DNA of 64,000 nucleotides from an uncultured Burkholderiales bacterium (GTDB lineage: Bacteria > Pseudomonadota > Gammaproteobacteria > Burkholderiales > Burkholderiaceae). Under the pieces are notes generated by a model. The model worked only from the letters and a program-made list of their open reading frames with translations, had not been told where the DNA came from and searched no databases. A program made the translations under genes and the position numbers. The stretch spans positions 83,995 to 147,994 of the forward strand of contig CAMLJY010000009.1 in NCBI GenBank assembly GCA_946480465.1, given 5' to 3'. Of this stretch, positions 36,180 to 44,689 are shown piece after piece. Every line of letters begins with the position of its first letter. Position 1 is the first letter of the stretch.

Positions 36180-39100
36180 CATGCAGCACTTGCTGGCCGA
36201 GCTGCAGGGCCGCGGCATCCGCCTGTGGGTCGATGGCGACACGCTGCGCGTGCAGGGCGCGGCGCCGGACGACGGCCTGCGTGCCGCGTTGCGCGAGCAC
36301 AAGGCTGGGCTGATCGCGCTGCTGTCGCGGCCCCAGGCCGCGCCCGCGCTGGTGCACGATGCCGCGGGGCGCCACCAGCCGTTTCCGCTCACCGGCCTGC
36401 AGCGCGCGTACTGGCTGGGGCGCGACCGGGCGATCGAGCTGGGCGGGGTCGCCACGCACCTGTACCTCGAGTTCGACTGCCGCGGCCTCGACCTCGACCG
36501 CCTGAACGCCGCGCTCGTGCGCCTGATCGAGCGCCACGACATGCTGCGCGCCGTGCTCGACGGCGAAGGCGGCCAGCGCGTGCTGCCGCAGGTGCCGGCG
36601 TACCGCATCGCGGCCGCCGACCACCGCACGTCGGACGACGAGGCAGCACAGGCCGCCGCGCTGGCCACGCGCGAGGCCTTGTCGCACCAGGTGCTGGAGC
36701 CGTGCGCGTGGCCGCTCTTCGACATCCGCGCGACGCTGATGCCGCAGCAGGCGCTGCGGCTGCACGTGAGCCTGGACCTGCTGGCCATGGACGGCTCCAG
36801 CATCCAGCTGTTCTTCGCCGAATGGCATGCGCTGTACCACGGCCGGCCGCTGTCCGCGCCGCCGGCGATCGGGTTCCGCGACTGCGTGCTCGATCGCCTG
36901 GCCGAGCGCGAGCGGCCCGCCGGCCGGGCCGCGCGCCGCTACTGGGCGCAGCGCCTGGACACGCTGCCGCCCGCGCCCGAGCTGCCCTTGCGCCAGGACC
37001 TGGCCGCGCGCCGTGCGGTGCCGCGGTTCAGGCGCCGCTCGATGCAGCTCGCGGCGCCGCGCTGGGCGGCCTTGAAGCAGCGCGCGGCGCAGGCCGGCGT
37101 CTCGCCTTCGTGCCTGGTGCTGTGCGCCTTTGCGGAGCTGCTCGCGCGCTGGAGCCGCGCGCCGCGCTTCACCATCGCGCTGACGACCGGGCTGCGCGAA
37201 GGCCGGCATCCGGACCTTGCGCGGGTGCTGGGCGACTTCACGTCCGTCGTGCTGCACGAGATCGACCGCGCCGACGCGGCGGAGGGCCTGCTCGGCTTCG
37301 CGCAGCGCCAGCAGCAGCGCCTGGCGCAGGACCTGCAGCACCGCGCGCACGACGGCATCGAGGTGCGCCGCGAATGGGCGCGCCGGCGCGGCATGGGGGC
37401 GCAGGCGGCGATGCCGGTGGTCTTCAGCAGCGGGCTGGGCTGGGGCGGCGCGGAGGGCTGGAACCTGGCGCAGTTCGGCCCGTGCGTGTTCAGCGTCAGC
37501 CAGACATCGCAGGTCTGGCTGGACCACCATGCCACCGAGCTGCACGGTGCCCTGGTGCTGGTGTGGGACGCGGTGGACGCGGTGTTCGAGCCCGGCGTGC
37601 TCGATGCGATGTTCGAGGCTTACGGCCTGCTGATCGAGGCCCTGGCCGAGGGCCACCCGTGGCCCGTGGCCACGCTGCCGCCCGCGATGCAGGCCCGGCG
37701 CGACGCGGCCCGGCCCGCGGCCAGCCCGCTGCCGCAGCAGCCGCTGCATGCCGCCGTGGTGCAGCAGGCGCTGCGCCGGCCGCAGGCGCGCGCGATCGTC
37801 GCCGCCGGGCGGACGCTCACTTTCGGTGATTGGCTGCACGAAGCCGCGGCGGTGGCCGACCAGCTGCTGGCGCAGGGCCTTGCGCCCGGAGATCTGGTGG
37901 CGATCGTGATGCGCAAGGGCTGGGCGCAGGCGGTGGCCGCGCTGGGCGTGCTGCTGGCGCGCGGCGCCTACGTGCCGATCGATGCCGACCTGCCGCCGCG
38001 GCGCCGCGAAGCGCTGCTGCAGGCTTGCGGTGCCACGCAGGTGCTGGTGGAGCCGGACGCGTCCGGCGCGGTGCCGGGCCGCACCCGGGCGGCGCCTGGC
38101 GACACCCGTGCGGTGCCTGGGGACGCCCGGACGACGCCCGGCGACATCGTGGTGCATGAGCTGCGCGCCGGCGCGGCCGCGGGCTTCAGCGACGTGCATG
38201 CGCTCTCGCTGCAGTCCGACCCGGCCCGCGCCGCGTACCTCATCTTCACCTCGGGCAGCACCGGCGAGCCCAAGGGCGTGCTCATCGAGCATGCGGGCGC
38301 GGCCAACACGGTGCTCGCCGTCAACCGCCTGCTCGCGGTGGGCGAGGGCGATGCGGTGCTGGGCGTCTCGTCGTTGGGCTTCGACCTGTCGGTGTACGAC
38401 CTGTTCGGCGTTCCCGGCGCCGGCGGCGCGCTGGTGCTGCCGGACGCGCGGCACGCCCACGATCCCGGGCACTGGGCGGCGCTGATGCGCGAGCACCGCG
38501 TCACGCTGTGGAATTCGGCGCCGCAATCGCTGCGCATGCTCCTGGACACGCAGCCCGCCGGCGCGCCGCTGCCCGGGGCCCTGCGCCACGTGCTGTCCAG
38601 CGGCGACTTCCTGCCGCTGGACACGCTGCAGCGCCTGCGCGGCCACGGTTGCGGTGCGCGGCTGTTCAGCCTGGGCGGCGCCACCGAGGCCTCGATCTGG
38701 TCGGTCGTGCACGAGGTGCAGGCCGTCGACCCCCGCTGGACCAGCATCCCCTACGGCCGCGCCTTGCCGAACCAGACCGCGCAGGTGCTCGATGCCGCGC
38801 TGCGGGAGACGCCGGACCACGTGCGCGGCCGCATCTACATCGGCGGCATCGGGCTGGCGCGCGGCTACCTGGGCGACCCGCAGCGCACCGCCCTGCGCTT
38901 CATCGTCCATCCCGCCACCGGCGAGCGGCTCTACGACACCGGGGACATCGGTTGTTACGACGACGAGGGCCGCATCCTGATCCTGGGCCGCGACGACGGG
39001 CAGGTGAAGATCCGCGGCCACCGGGTCGAGCTGGGCGAGGTCGAAGCCGCGCTGCTGCGCCACCCGGCGGTGGACCAGGCCTGCGTGCTGGCGCCCGCCC

Positions 39101-41001
39101 CGGGCGGCGGCGCGCGCAGCCTGGCCGCGTTCGTGCAGCTGCGCGCCGGCGCGGCCACGACGCCGCAGGCGCTGCGCGCCCACGCCGCCGAGCTGCTGCC
39201 CGACTACATGCTGCCGCCGCGCATCACGCTGCTGCCGCGCCTGCCCGTGTCGGCCAACGGCAAGATCGACCGCCGCGCCCTGGCGGAGTGGCCGCAACAG
39301 AACGCGCAGGACGTGCAGGTCCCGCGGGACGTGCAGAGCGCGCCCAGCCCCCCGGTCCGCAGCGACACCGAGCGCCTGGTCGCCGCCGCCTGGGCGCGCG
39401 TGATCCCCGGCGTCGCGCTCGGCATCGACGACAACTTCTTCGACGTGGGCGGCGACTCCGTGCTCGCCACCGAACTGCTGCGCGAACTCAATGCCGCGCT
39501 GCCATTGCCGCTGCAGATGCACGAGCTGTTCGAGAACCTGAGCATCGGCGCGCTGGCGCGCTGGGTCGACGCGCGCGGCGAGGCCGCGGCGGCGGACGGC
39601 GGCGGCCGGGCGCTGGCCTCGGCGCAGGTGCTGGCGGCGGACGTCGAACGTGGCCTGGAGGCGCTGGACGCCGGCTTCGGCGGCGCGCCGGGCCGTGCGG
39701 CCGAGCGGGGCGCTGCGCTCGATGCCGGGCCTCGCGCCGGCGCGGCCGACGTAGCGTCGCCGCGCTGCGTGCTGCTCACGGGTGCCACCGGCTGGGTCGG
39801 CGCGCACCTGCTGGCCGAGCTGCTGCGCGGCACGCGGGCCGAGGTCGTCTGCCTGGCCCGGGGCGGGCCGGCGCAGTCCGCGCGTGACCGTGTGCTGGCG
39901 CGGCTGCGGCAGGTGGCGCCGGACGCCGATGCGCGGTGGCTGCCGCGCGTGCGCGTGCTGGCCGGCCGGCTGGACGCGCCGGCCTTCGACCTGTCGCCCG
40001 AGGACTGGGCCGACCTGGGCCAGCGCATCGACCGCATCTACCACCTGGCGGCCTCGCTGAACCTGGGGCTCGACTACGCCGCGCACCGGCGCCACAACGT
40101 GCTGCCGCTGCTGGAGCTGCTGCATTTGGCCGGCAGCACGCGCATCAAGCCGGTGTTCGTGCTGTCGCCGGCGGCGGTGTGCCGGCGCGTGCTTGGCGGC
40201 CGGGTGCAGGTGCTGGGGCAGGCGCGGGTGCACGAGGGCGCCGAGGGCCTGGCCTCGGCCTACGCGCAGTCGAAGTGGGTGGCCGAGCAGCTGTGCTGGG
40301 CCGCGGCGCAGCGCGGCCTGCCGGTGCGGCTGTACCGCTGCTCGCACGCGCTGCCGGCGGCCGGCACCGGGCTCGCGCCCGGGCACGACAGCCACCTGAT
40401 CGCGCTGCGCGCCGCCGCGCTGGCCGGCGTGCGGCCGCCGGGGTCCGCGCGCCTGCACGGCCTGCCGGTCGATGCGCTGTGCCGGGCGCTGCTGGGTGAC
40501 TCGCTGCAGCGGCCCGGGCAGTCGGCCGTCGTGCACCTCGAGCATCCTGCGCCGCCAGCCGTCGCCAGCGTGCTGCGCGGGCTGCGCGAGGCCGGCTTCG
40601 GCGCGGCCGGCGAGGGGGTGGGCGGCGAGGTGGTGGGCGGCGAGGTGGTGGGCGGCGAGGTGGTGGGCGGCGAGGTGGCGGGCGGTGAGGTGGCGGGCGC
40701 CGATGTGGTGGCCGGCTGGCCGCAGTGGCTGCGCCGCTGCCGGGATGCAGCGCGTCATCTGCCGGCGGATCAGGCCGCGCTGGCGGCCGTGCTGTTCGAG
40801 CCGCGCGACGGCGTGGCTCCGGTGGAGCTGATGTTCGGCGCGCCGGCGCTCGATCCCGGGGACGACGCGGCGGCGCTCGCCGGGCAGGGGGTGCCGGACC
40901 TGGCGGTGGCCTGGCGCTGCCTCGCGCTGGACTGGCTGGGCGGCGCGCACGAGCGCGGCCCATGCCCGTCCGCGGCAGCGGCACCGCTGGTGCAGGCCTG
41001 A
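36109..41001 (+). CDS. Single-module NRPS: docking-Cy-A(Cys)-T-thioester reductase
   Basis: 1630 residues. After a repetitive Met-Asp-rich leader (1-25), residues 26-75 form a TubC-type docking domain. A canonical heterocyclization domain follows (FPLTGLQRAYWLGR, DLLAMD, LGDFTS, SQVWLDHH). The A domain (about 520-1060) has LIFTSGSTGEPKG, FDLSVYDLFG and SLGGATEASIW; the code by eye is D-L-Y-N-L-S-L-I-W, an exact cysteine code. The carrier has VGGDS (Ser1117). The C-terminal reductase has GATGWVG near 1225 and YAQSK (Tyr1385, Lys1389). It should make an acyl-thiazoline and release it reductively as aldehyde or alcohol. The ATG has AGGAG 5 bp upstream. Three in-frame tandem repeats are listed separately. 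Confidence 0.93.
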   Translation: MEPMDPVDPMDAMDAMDAMDAMEPMQHLLAELQGRGIRLWVDGDTLRVQGAAPDDGLRAALREHKAGLIALLSRPQAAPALVHDAAGRHQPFPLTGLQRAYWLGRDRAIELGGVATHLYLEFDCRGLDLDRLNAALVRLIERHDMLRAVLDGEGGQRVLPQVPAYRIAAADHRTSDDEAAQAAALATREALSHQVLEPCAWPLFDIRATLMPQQALRLHVSLDLLAMDGSSIQLFFAEWHALYHGRPLSAPPAIGFRDCVLDRLAERERPAGRAARRYWAQRLDTLPPAPELPLRQDLAARRAVPRFRRRSMQLAAPRWAALKQRAAQAGVSPSCLVLCAFAELLARWSRAPRFTIALTTGLREGRHPDLARVLGDFTSVVLHEIDRADAAEGLLGFAQRQQQRLAQDLQHRAHDGIEVRREWARRRGMGAQAAMPVVFSSGLGWGGAEGWNLAQFGPCVFSVSQTSQVWLDHHATELHGALVLVWDAVDAVFEPGVLDAMFEAYGLLIEALAEGHPWPVATLPPAMQARRDAARPAASPLPQQPLHAAVVQQALRRPQARAIVAAGRTLTFGDWLHEAAAVADQLLAQGLAPGDLVAIVMRKGWAQAVAALGVLLARGAYVPIDADLPPRRREALLQACGATQVLVEPDASGAVPGRTRAAPGDTRAVPGDARTTPGDIVVHELRAGAAAGFSDVHALSLQSDPARAAYLIFTSGSTGEPKGVLIEHAGAANTVLAVNRLLAVGEGDAVLGVSSLGFDLSVYDLFGVPGAGGALVLPDARHAHDPGHWAALMREHRVTLWNSAPQSLRMLLDTQPAGAPLPGALRHVLSSGDFLPLDTLQRLRGHGCGARLFSLGGATEASIWSVVHEVQAVDPRWTSIPYGRALPNQTAQVLDAALRETPDHVRGRIYIGGIGLARGYLGDPQRTALRFIVHPATGERLYDTGDIGCYDDEGRILILGRDDGQVKIRGHRVELGEVEAALLRHPAVDQACVLAPAPGGGARSLAAFVQLRAGAATTPQALRAHAAELLPDYMLPPRITLLPRLPVSANGKIDRRALAEWPQQNAQDVQVPRDVQSAPSPPVRSDTERLVAAAWARVIPGVALGIDDNFFDVGGDSVLATELLRELNAALPLPLQMHELFENLSIGALARWVDARGEAAAADGGGRALASAQVLAADVERGLEALDAGFGGAPGRAAERGAALDAGPRAGAADVASPRCVLLTGATGWVGAHLLAELLRGTRAEVVCLARGGPAQSARDRVLARLRQVAPDADARWLPRVRVLAGRLDAPAFDLSPEDWADLGQRIDRIYHLAASLNLGLDYAAHRRHNVLPLLELLHLAGSTRIKPVFVLSPAAVCRRVLGGRVQVLGQARVHEGAEGLASAYAQSKWVAEQLCWAAAQRGLPVRLYRCSHALPAAGTGLAPGHDSHLIALRAAALAGVRPPGSARLHGLPVDALCRALLGDSLQRPGQSAVVHLEHPAPPAVASVLRGLREAGFGAAGEGVGGEVVGGEVVGGEVVGGEVAGGEVAGADVVAGWPQWLRRCRDAARHLPADQAALAAVLFEPRDGVAPVELMFGAPALDPGDDAAALAGQGVPDLAVAWRCLALDWLGGAHERGPCPSAAAAPLVQA
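38068..38145 (+). repeat. 21-bp in-frame tandem repeat in the A domain
   Basis: Three full 21-bp units and a partial fourth encode AVPGRTR, AAPGDTR, AVPGDAR, TTPGD. They fall in a surface loop before core motif A3 and look like a recent local expansion. Confidence 0.8.
40621..40695 (+). repeat. 15-bp in-frame tandem repeat in the reductase region
   Basis: Five 15-bp units related to GGCGGCGAGGTGGTG encode GGEVV, GGEVV, GGEVV, GGEVA, GGEVA near residues 1505-1529 of the reductase-type NRPS, probably a flexible loop. Confidence 0.88.
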
Positions 41002-41005
41002 TTCC

Positions 41006-42595
41006 ATGGATGAGCGTCCACCGGCGCGCCAGCACCATGACGTGCTGATCGTCGGCGCCGGCTCCGCCGGCTGCGTGCTGGCGCGCCGGCTCAGCGAAGG
41101 CGGGAAGCGGCGCGTGCTGCTGGTCGAATGCGGCCCGCAGCGGCCCGCCGCGCCGGCGCTGGCCGCGGTGCAGGATGGGCGGCAGCCCGCGGTGATGCCG
41201 GGGCTGAACTGGACGTACCGCTGTGCCATCAAGGGTGAAGCGCCGGCGCAGGCCACGGGCGGCGCCGGAGTCTTCGATTTCGAGGCCGGCCGGCTGGTCG
41301 GCGGCTCGTCGGCCGTGAACGCGGCGCAGGCGCTGCGCCCATCGCCGGCCGACCATGCGCGCTGGGCGGCCGCCTGCGGGCCGGCCTGGTCCTGGGACGC
41401 CGTGCTGCCCGCCTACCGCGCGCTCGAGGATGACCCGCTGGGCCCCAGCCCGCTGCACGGCCGCGGCGGGCCGCTGCCGATCCGGCGCGACGAGCCCGGC
41501 GCGCTGACCGCCGTGCATGCCGGCTTCGCCGAGGCCTGCCTCGCGCATGGCTTCGGCATCACGCCGGACCTGAACGACCCGGCCACCTCCGGCGTCGGCC
41601 TGATCCCGAAGAACGTGGTCGACGGGGCACGCGTGTCCGCCGCGGACGCCTGGCTGGCGCCCGCGCTGGCGCGCGACAACCTGCAGCTGCTGGCCGGCGC
41701 GCAGGTTTTGCAGTTGCTGTGGCGCGGTGCAGGGTGCTGCGCGGGCGTGCGCGCGCTGGTGGACGGCCGGCTGCAGGACCTGCAGGCCGACGCGGTGGTG
41801 CTGTGCGCCGGCGTGATCGGCACGCCGGCGCTGCTGATGCGCTCCGGCGTGGGCGAGCCCGATCACCTGCGGGCGCTGGGCCTGCCGGTGCAGCTGCCGC
41901 TGCGCGGCGTGGGCGAGCACCTGCTGGAGCACCCGGTGATCGGGCTGTGGGCCTGGCCCCGGCCCGGCGTGGTGCGCCAAGGCGAACCGATGCGCCAGAC
42001 CCTGCTGCGCTGCGGCGCCGATGGCGGCGCCGGCGAGGAGCTGCACCTGTGCGTGATGAGCGGCATCGACGTGCGGCGCCAGTTCCCCCGCCTGGCGGCG
42101 GCCGCGCCGCAGGACGCCGCGGCCGGCCTCACCATCACCTTCAACCGCCCGGTCTCCCAGGGGCGCGTGCGCCTGGCCGGTGCCGACCCGGCGCTGCCGC
42201 CGCGCATCACGATGAATTGCCTGGGCGACCGGCAGGACCTGGCGCCGCTGTGCAGCGGCGTGCGCCTGGCCTGGTCGCTGCTGCAGCGCCCGCCGCTGCG
42301 CACGCTGTTCCAGGACCTGCTGGCGTGGAACGACGGCATGCTGCGCTCGGCCGCCGCGCTGGAGCAGGCGGTGCGCGCCTTCGTGCGCCCGGCGGCCCAT
42401 GCCTGCGGCACCGCGCGCCTGGGGCCCGACCCGGACGGCGGTGACGTGGCCGCGCCCGATGGCCGCGTGCACGGGGCGGAGAACCTGTGGATCGCCGACG
42501 GCTCGGCCATTCCCAGCCTGCCCAGCGCGCCTCCGCACCTTGCGGTGCTGATGCTGGCCGAGCGCATCGCCGGCCGGGTCGGCGCCCGCGCTTGA
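41006..42595 (+). CDS. GMC-family FAD-dependent oxidoreductase (right arm of the NRPS locus)
   Basis: 529 residues with FAD motif LIVGAGSAGCVLARRLSEGG, LLVECG and GRLVGGSSAVNAAQALRP. The C-terminal active site has PAAHACGTARLGPD (catalytic His), and the second catalytic position is His (SAPPHLAVLMLAERIAG), as in many GMC alcohol oxidases and dehydrogenases. It begins 4 bp after the reductase-NRPS stop, so it is co-translated. A natural substrate would be an alcohol or aldehyde made by reductive release, but this is inferred. It parallels the GMC gene at the left end of the locus. Confidence 0.9.
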   Translation: MDERPPARQHHDVLIVGAGSAGCVLARRLSEGGKRRVLLVECGPQRPAAPALAAVQDGRQPAVMPGLNWTYRCAIKGEAPAQATGGAGVFDFEAGRLVGGSSAVNAAQALRPSPADHARWAAACGPAWSWDAVLPAYRALEDDPLGPSPLHGRGGPLPIRRDEPGALTAVHAGFAEACLAHGFGITPDLNDPATSGVGLIPKNVVDGARVSAADAWLAPALARDNLQLLAGAQVLQLLWRGAGCCAGVRALVDGRLQDLQADAVVLCAGVIGTPALLMRSGVGEPDHLRALGLPVQLPLRGVGEHLLEHPVIGLWAWPRPGVVRQGEPMRQTLLRCGADGGAGEELHLCVMSGIDVRRQFPRLAAAAPQDAAAGLTITFNRPVSQGRVRLAGADPALPPRITMNCLGDRQDLAPLCSGVRLAWSLLQRPPLRTLFQDLLAWNDGMLRSAAALEQAVRAFVRPAAHACGTARLGPDPDGGDVAAPDGRVHGAENLWIADGSAIPSLPSAPPHLAVLMLAERIAGRVGARA

Positions 42596-42661
42596 CGGCT
42601 GGGTGGGCGTGGGGTGCCGCTGATAACGTTGAATAGACGCGGCCTCACCGGATGCAGGGTG

Positions 42662-43570
42662 TCAGCGGTCTTCGCCGAACAGCTCGAAGAACAGGCCGCG
42701 CAGCCACTGGTTGGCAAGCGAGCGGTGCACCTTGGCGTGCCAGAAGACGTTGATCGGCACTTCGGGCAGGGCCACCGGGTGGGGCCGCCAGGCCAGGGCG
42801 AAGGGTTCGGCCAGCCGTTCGGCGAGCTTGCGCGGCACGGTGGCCACCAGGTCGGTGCCCTGCAGGATGTGGCCGACGCTGACGAAATGGGGCACGGTCA
42901 GCCGCACGCTGCGCTGGATGCCGGCGCGGCGGATCAGCTCGTCGACCTTGCCGTGGCCGGTGCCGGCCGACACGATGACCAGGTGCTGCGCGCGGCCCAG
43001 GTCGGCCGCCGTGAGGCGCTTGCGGTCCAGCGCGTGGCCGCGGCGGAAGAGGCAGACGTAGCGCTGCTGGAACAGGCGCCGCTGGAAGAAGCCGGCCTTC
43101 AGCTGCGGCAGCAGGCCGACCGCCAGGTCGACCTTGCCGGACTCCATGTCGTCGCGCAGGTTCACCGCGGTGTTGCGCACGGTGTTCAGCGTGATGCCCG
43201 GGGCCTCGCGGGCCAGCCGCTCGAGCAGCGCAGGCAGGAAGACGATCTCGCCGATGTCGGTCATGCCCACCGTCATGGCCCGCTTTTCCTGGGCGGGATC
43301 GAAGCCGGTGCGCTGGTTCAGGCCGCTGTGGATCATGCCCAGCGCGTAGCCGATGGGCTCGGCCAGCTGCTCGGCGAAGGGCGTGGGCACCATGCCGGAG
43401 GGCGTGCGCAGGAACAGCTCGTCGCCGAGCAGGCGGCGCAGCTTGGCCAGCGAGTTGCTCACGGCCGGTTGCGTCAGCCCCAGCTTGTCGGCCACCTTTG
43501 ACACGCGGCGCTCCACCATGAGCTGCTGGAACAGCACGAGCTGGTTCAGGTCGATGTCGGTCAGCTCCAT
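42662..43570 (-). CDS. LysR-type regulator, NagR/NahR-like
   Basis: 302 residues. N-terminal wHTH with LNQLVLFQQLMVERRVSKVADKLGLTQPAVSNSLAKLR, then a LysR substrate domain (MTVGMTDIGEIVFLPALL, NTVRNTAVNLRDDMESGKVDLAVGLLPQL). These segments are close to NagR/NahR/DntR, which respond to salicylate. It is divergent from a salicylate 5-hydroxylase operon, the classic nagR arrangement, and should activate that operon on binding salicylate. Confidence 0.9.
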   Translation of the reverse strand: MELTDIDLNQLVLFQQLMVERRVSKVADKLGLTQPAVSNSLAKLRRLLGDELFLRTPSGMVPTPFAEQLAEPIGYALGMIHSGLNQRTGFDPAQEKRAMTVGMTDIGEIVFLPALLERLAREAPGITLNTVRNTAVNLRDDMESGKVDLAVGLLPQLKAGFFQRRLFQQRYVCLFRRGHALDRKRLTAADLGRAQHLVIVSAGTGHGKVDELIRRAGIQRSVRLTVPHFVSVGHILQGTDLVATVPRKLAERLAEPFALAWRPHPVALPEVPINVFWHAKVHRSLANQWLRGLFFELFGEDR

Positions 43571-43581
43571 GGCACCCCTTC

Positions 43582-43596
43582 ATCACTGCCGATGAT
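43582..43596. promoter_or_regulatory. Candidate LysR (T-N11-A) binding site
   Basis: A 15-bp dyad ATCA-N7-TGAT contains a T-N11-A core and lies in the 98-bp gap between the divergent LysR gene and the reductase gene. The position fits a recognition site for the NagR-like regulator. It was identified by eye only. Confidence 0.5.
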
Positions 43597-43668
43597 GTCG
43601 AACATTCAGTGCATGTTATTGGCTGATCTGGCGGAAGCGGGAATGATCCACCCGAACCGCCAGCCGCC

Positions 43669-44655
43669 ATGGAAATCCTCGTCCAGCCCTTCAACCGCGC
43701 GATCCGGGTCGAGCCCGGCGCGAACCTGCTCGATGCGCTGCTGGCGGCGCAGGTGCCGGTGTCGCATTCGTGCCGGGCCGGGCGCTGCGGCACCTGCCGC
43801 TGCCGCGTGCTCGACGGCGAGGTGCTGGACGGCGGCCGCCCTCTGCCCCGTCCGCTCGACGAGCGCGAGGCCTGCGTGCTGGCCTGCCAGACCTTCCTGA
43901 CCGGGCCCTGCACGATCGAGCTGCCCGAGCCGGACGAAGTCGTGGTCCACCCGGCGCGGACCGTCAAGGCGACCGTGGCCGCGATCGAGGACCTCACCCA
44001 CGACATCAAGCGGCTGGTGCTGAAGCCGGCCAAGCCGATCGAGTTCTCACCCGGGCAGTACCTGCAGCTGCAGTTCACGCCGGAGCACGTGCGGCCGTAC
44101 TCGATGGCCGGGCTGTGCGGGGACGGCAGCTTCGAATTCCACGTGCGCCGGGTGCCGGAGGGGCGTGTCAGCGGCTACGTCGCGCAGCAGCTGAAGGTGG
44201 GTGACGCGGTGAAGCTCAGCGGCCCGCTGGGCTCGGCCTACCTGCGGCGCAAGCACCCGGGGCCGGTGTTGTGCGTGGCCGGCGGCACCGGCCTCGCGCC
44301 CATCCTGTCCATCCTGCGGGCCAGTGCCGAAGCCCGGCTGCCGAATCCGATCCACCTGTACTTCGGCGTGCGTTCGCCGCGCGACGTCTATGGCCTGGCC
44401 TGGCTCCGGCAACTGCGCCGCGAGTGCGCGGCACTGACCGTGCACGTGGTGGTCGCTTCCGGCGGCGATCCGGCCACGCAGCGCTGCGGGCTGGTGACCC
44501 AGGCCATCGAGGACGACCACGAGGACCTGAGCGGCTGGCGCGCCTACCTCTGCGGCTCGCCGCCGATGGTGGAAGCGGTGGCCGCGCTGGCGCGCCGCAA
44601 GGGCGTCGCCGCCGACCACATCCACGCCGACGCGTTCTACGCGCAGGGCGCCTGA
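43669..44655 (+). CDS. nagAa: Ferredoxin reductase component of salicylate 5-hydroxylase (NagAa-like)
   Basis: 328 residues. A plant-type [2Fe-2S] domain (CRAGRCGTC, then Cys in CVLACQT) is followed by an FAD domain (RPYSMAG) and an NAD domain (GGTGLAPILSIL, CGSPPMVEA). This layout is the class of reductase used by naphthalene dioxygenase and salicylate 5-hydroxylase: electrons go from NAD(P)H through FAD and Fe-S to the Rieske ferredoxin encoded three genes later. It is the first gene of the four-gene operon. Confidence 0.92.
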   Translation: MEILVQPFNRAIRVEPGANLLDALLAAQVPVSHSCRAGRCGTCRCRVLDGEVLDGGRPLPRPLDEREACVLACQTFLTGPCTIELPEPDEVVVHPARTVKATVAAIEDLTHDIKRLVLKPAKPIEFSPGQYLQLQFTPEHVRPYSMAGLCGDGSFEFHVRRVPEGRVSGYVAQQLKVGDAVKLSGPLGSAYLRRKHPGPVLCVAGGTGLAPILSILRASAEARLPNPIHLYFGVRSPRDVYGLAWLRQLRRECAALTVHVVVASGGDPATQRCGLVTQAIEDDHEDLSGWRAYLCGSPPMVEAVAALARRKGVAADHIHADAFYAQGA

Positions 44656-44689
44656 AGACACCGAATTGCCGAGCCGAGGAGACGCCCGC

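Noticed and set aside
40621..40695. Short tandem repeats as a CRISPR array
   Set aside because: Units are 15 bp, directly adjacent without spacers and in frame within the NRPS; no other part of the window has repeat-spacer structure.
36097..41256. Very long minus-strand open frame (about 1720 codons) opposite the reductase-type NRPS
   Set aside because: Antisense shadow of the NRPS with His/Arg/Gln-rich composition and no recognisable motif.
20617..42595. The locus as a pyochelin or micacocidin-type siderophore cluster
   Set aside because: No salicylate synthase or loading domain, no polyketide synthase module and no TonB receptor are present; only the Cys-specific Cy-A-T logic is shared.
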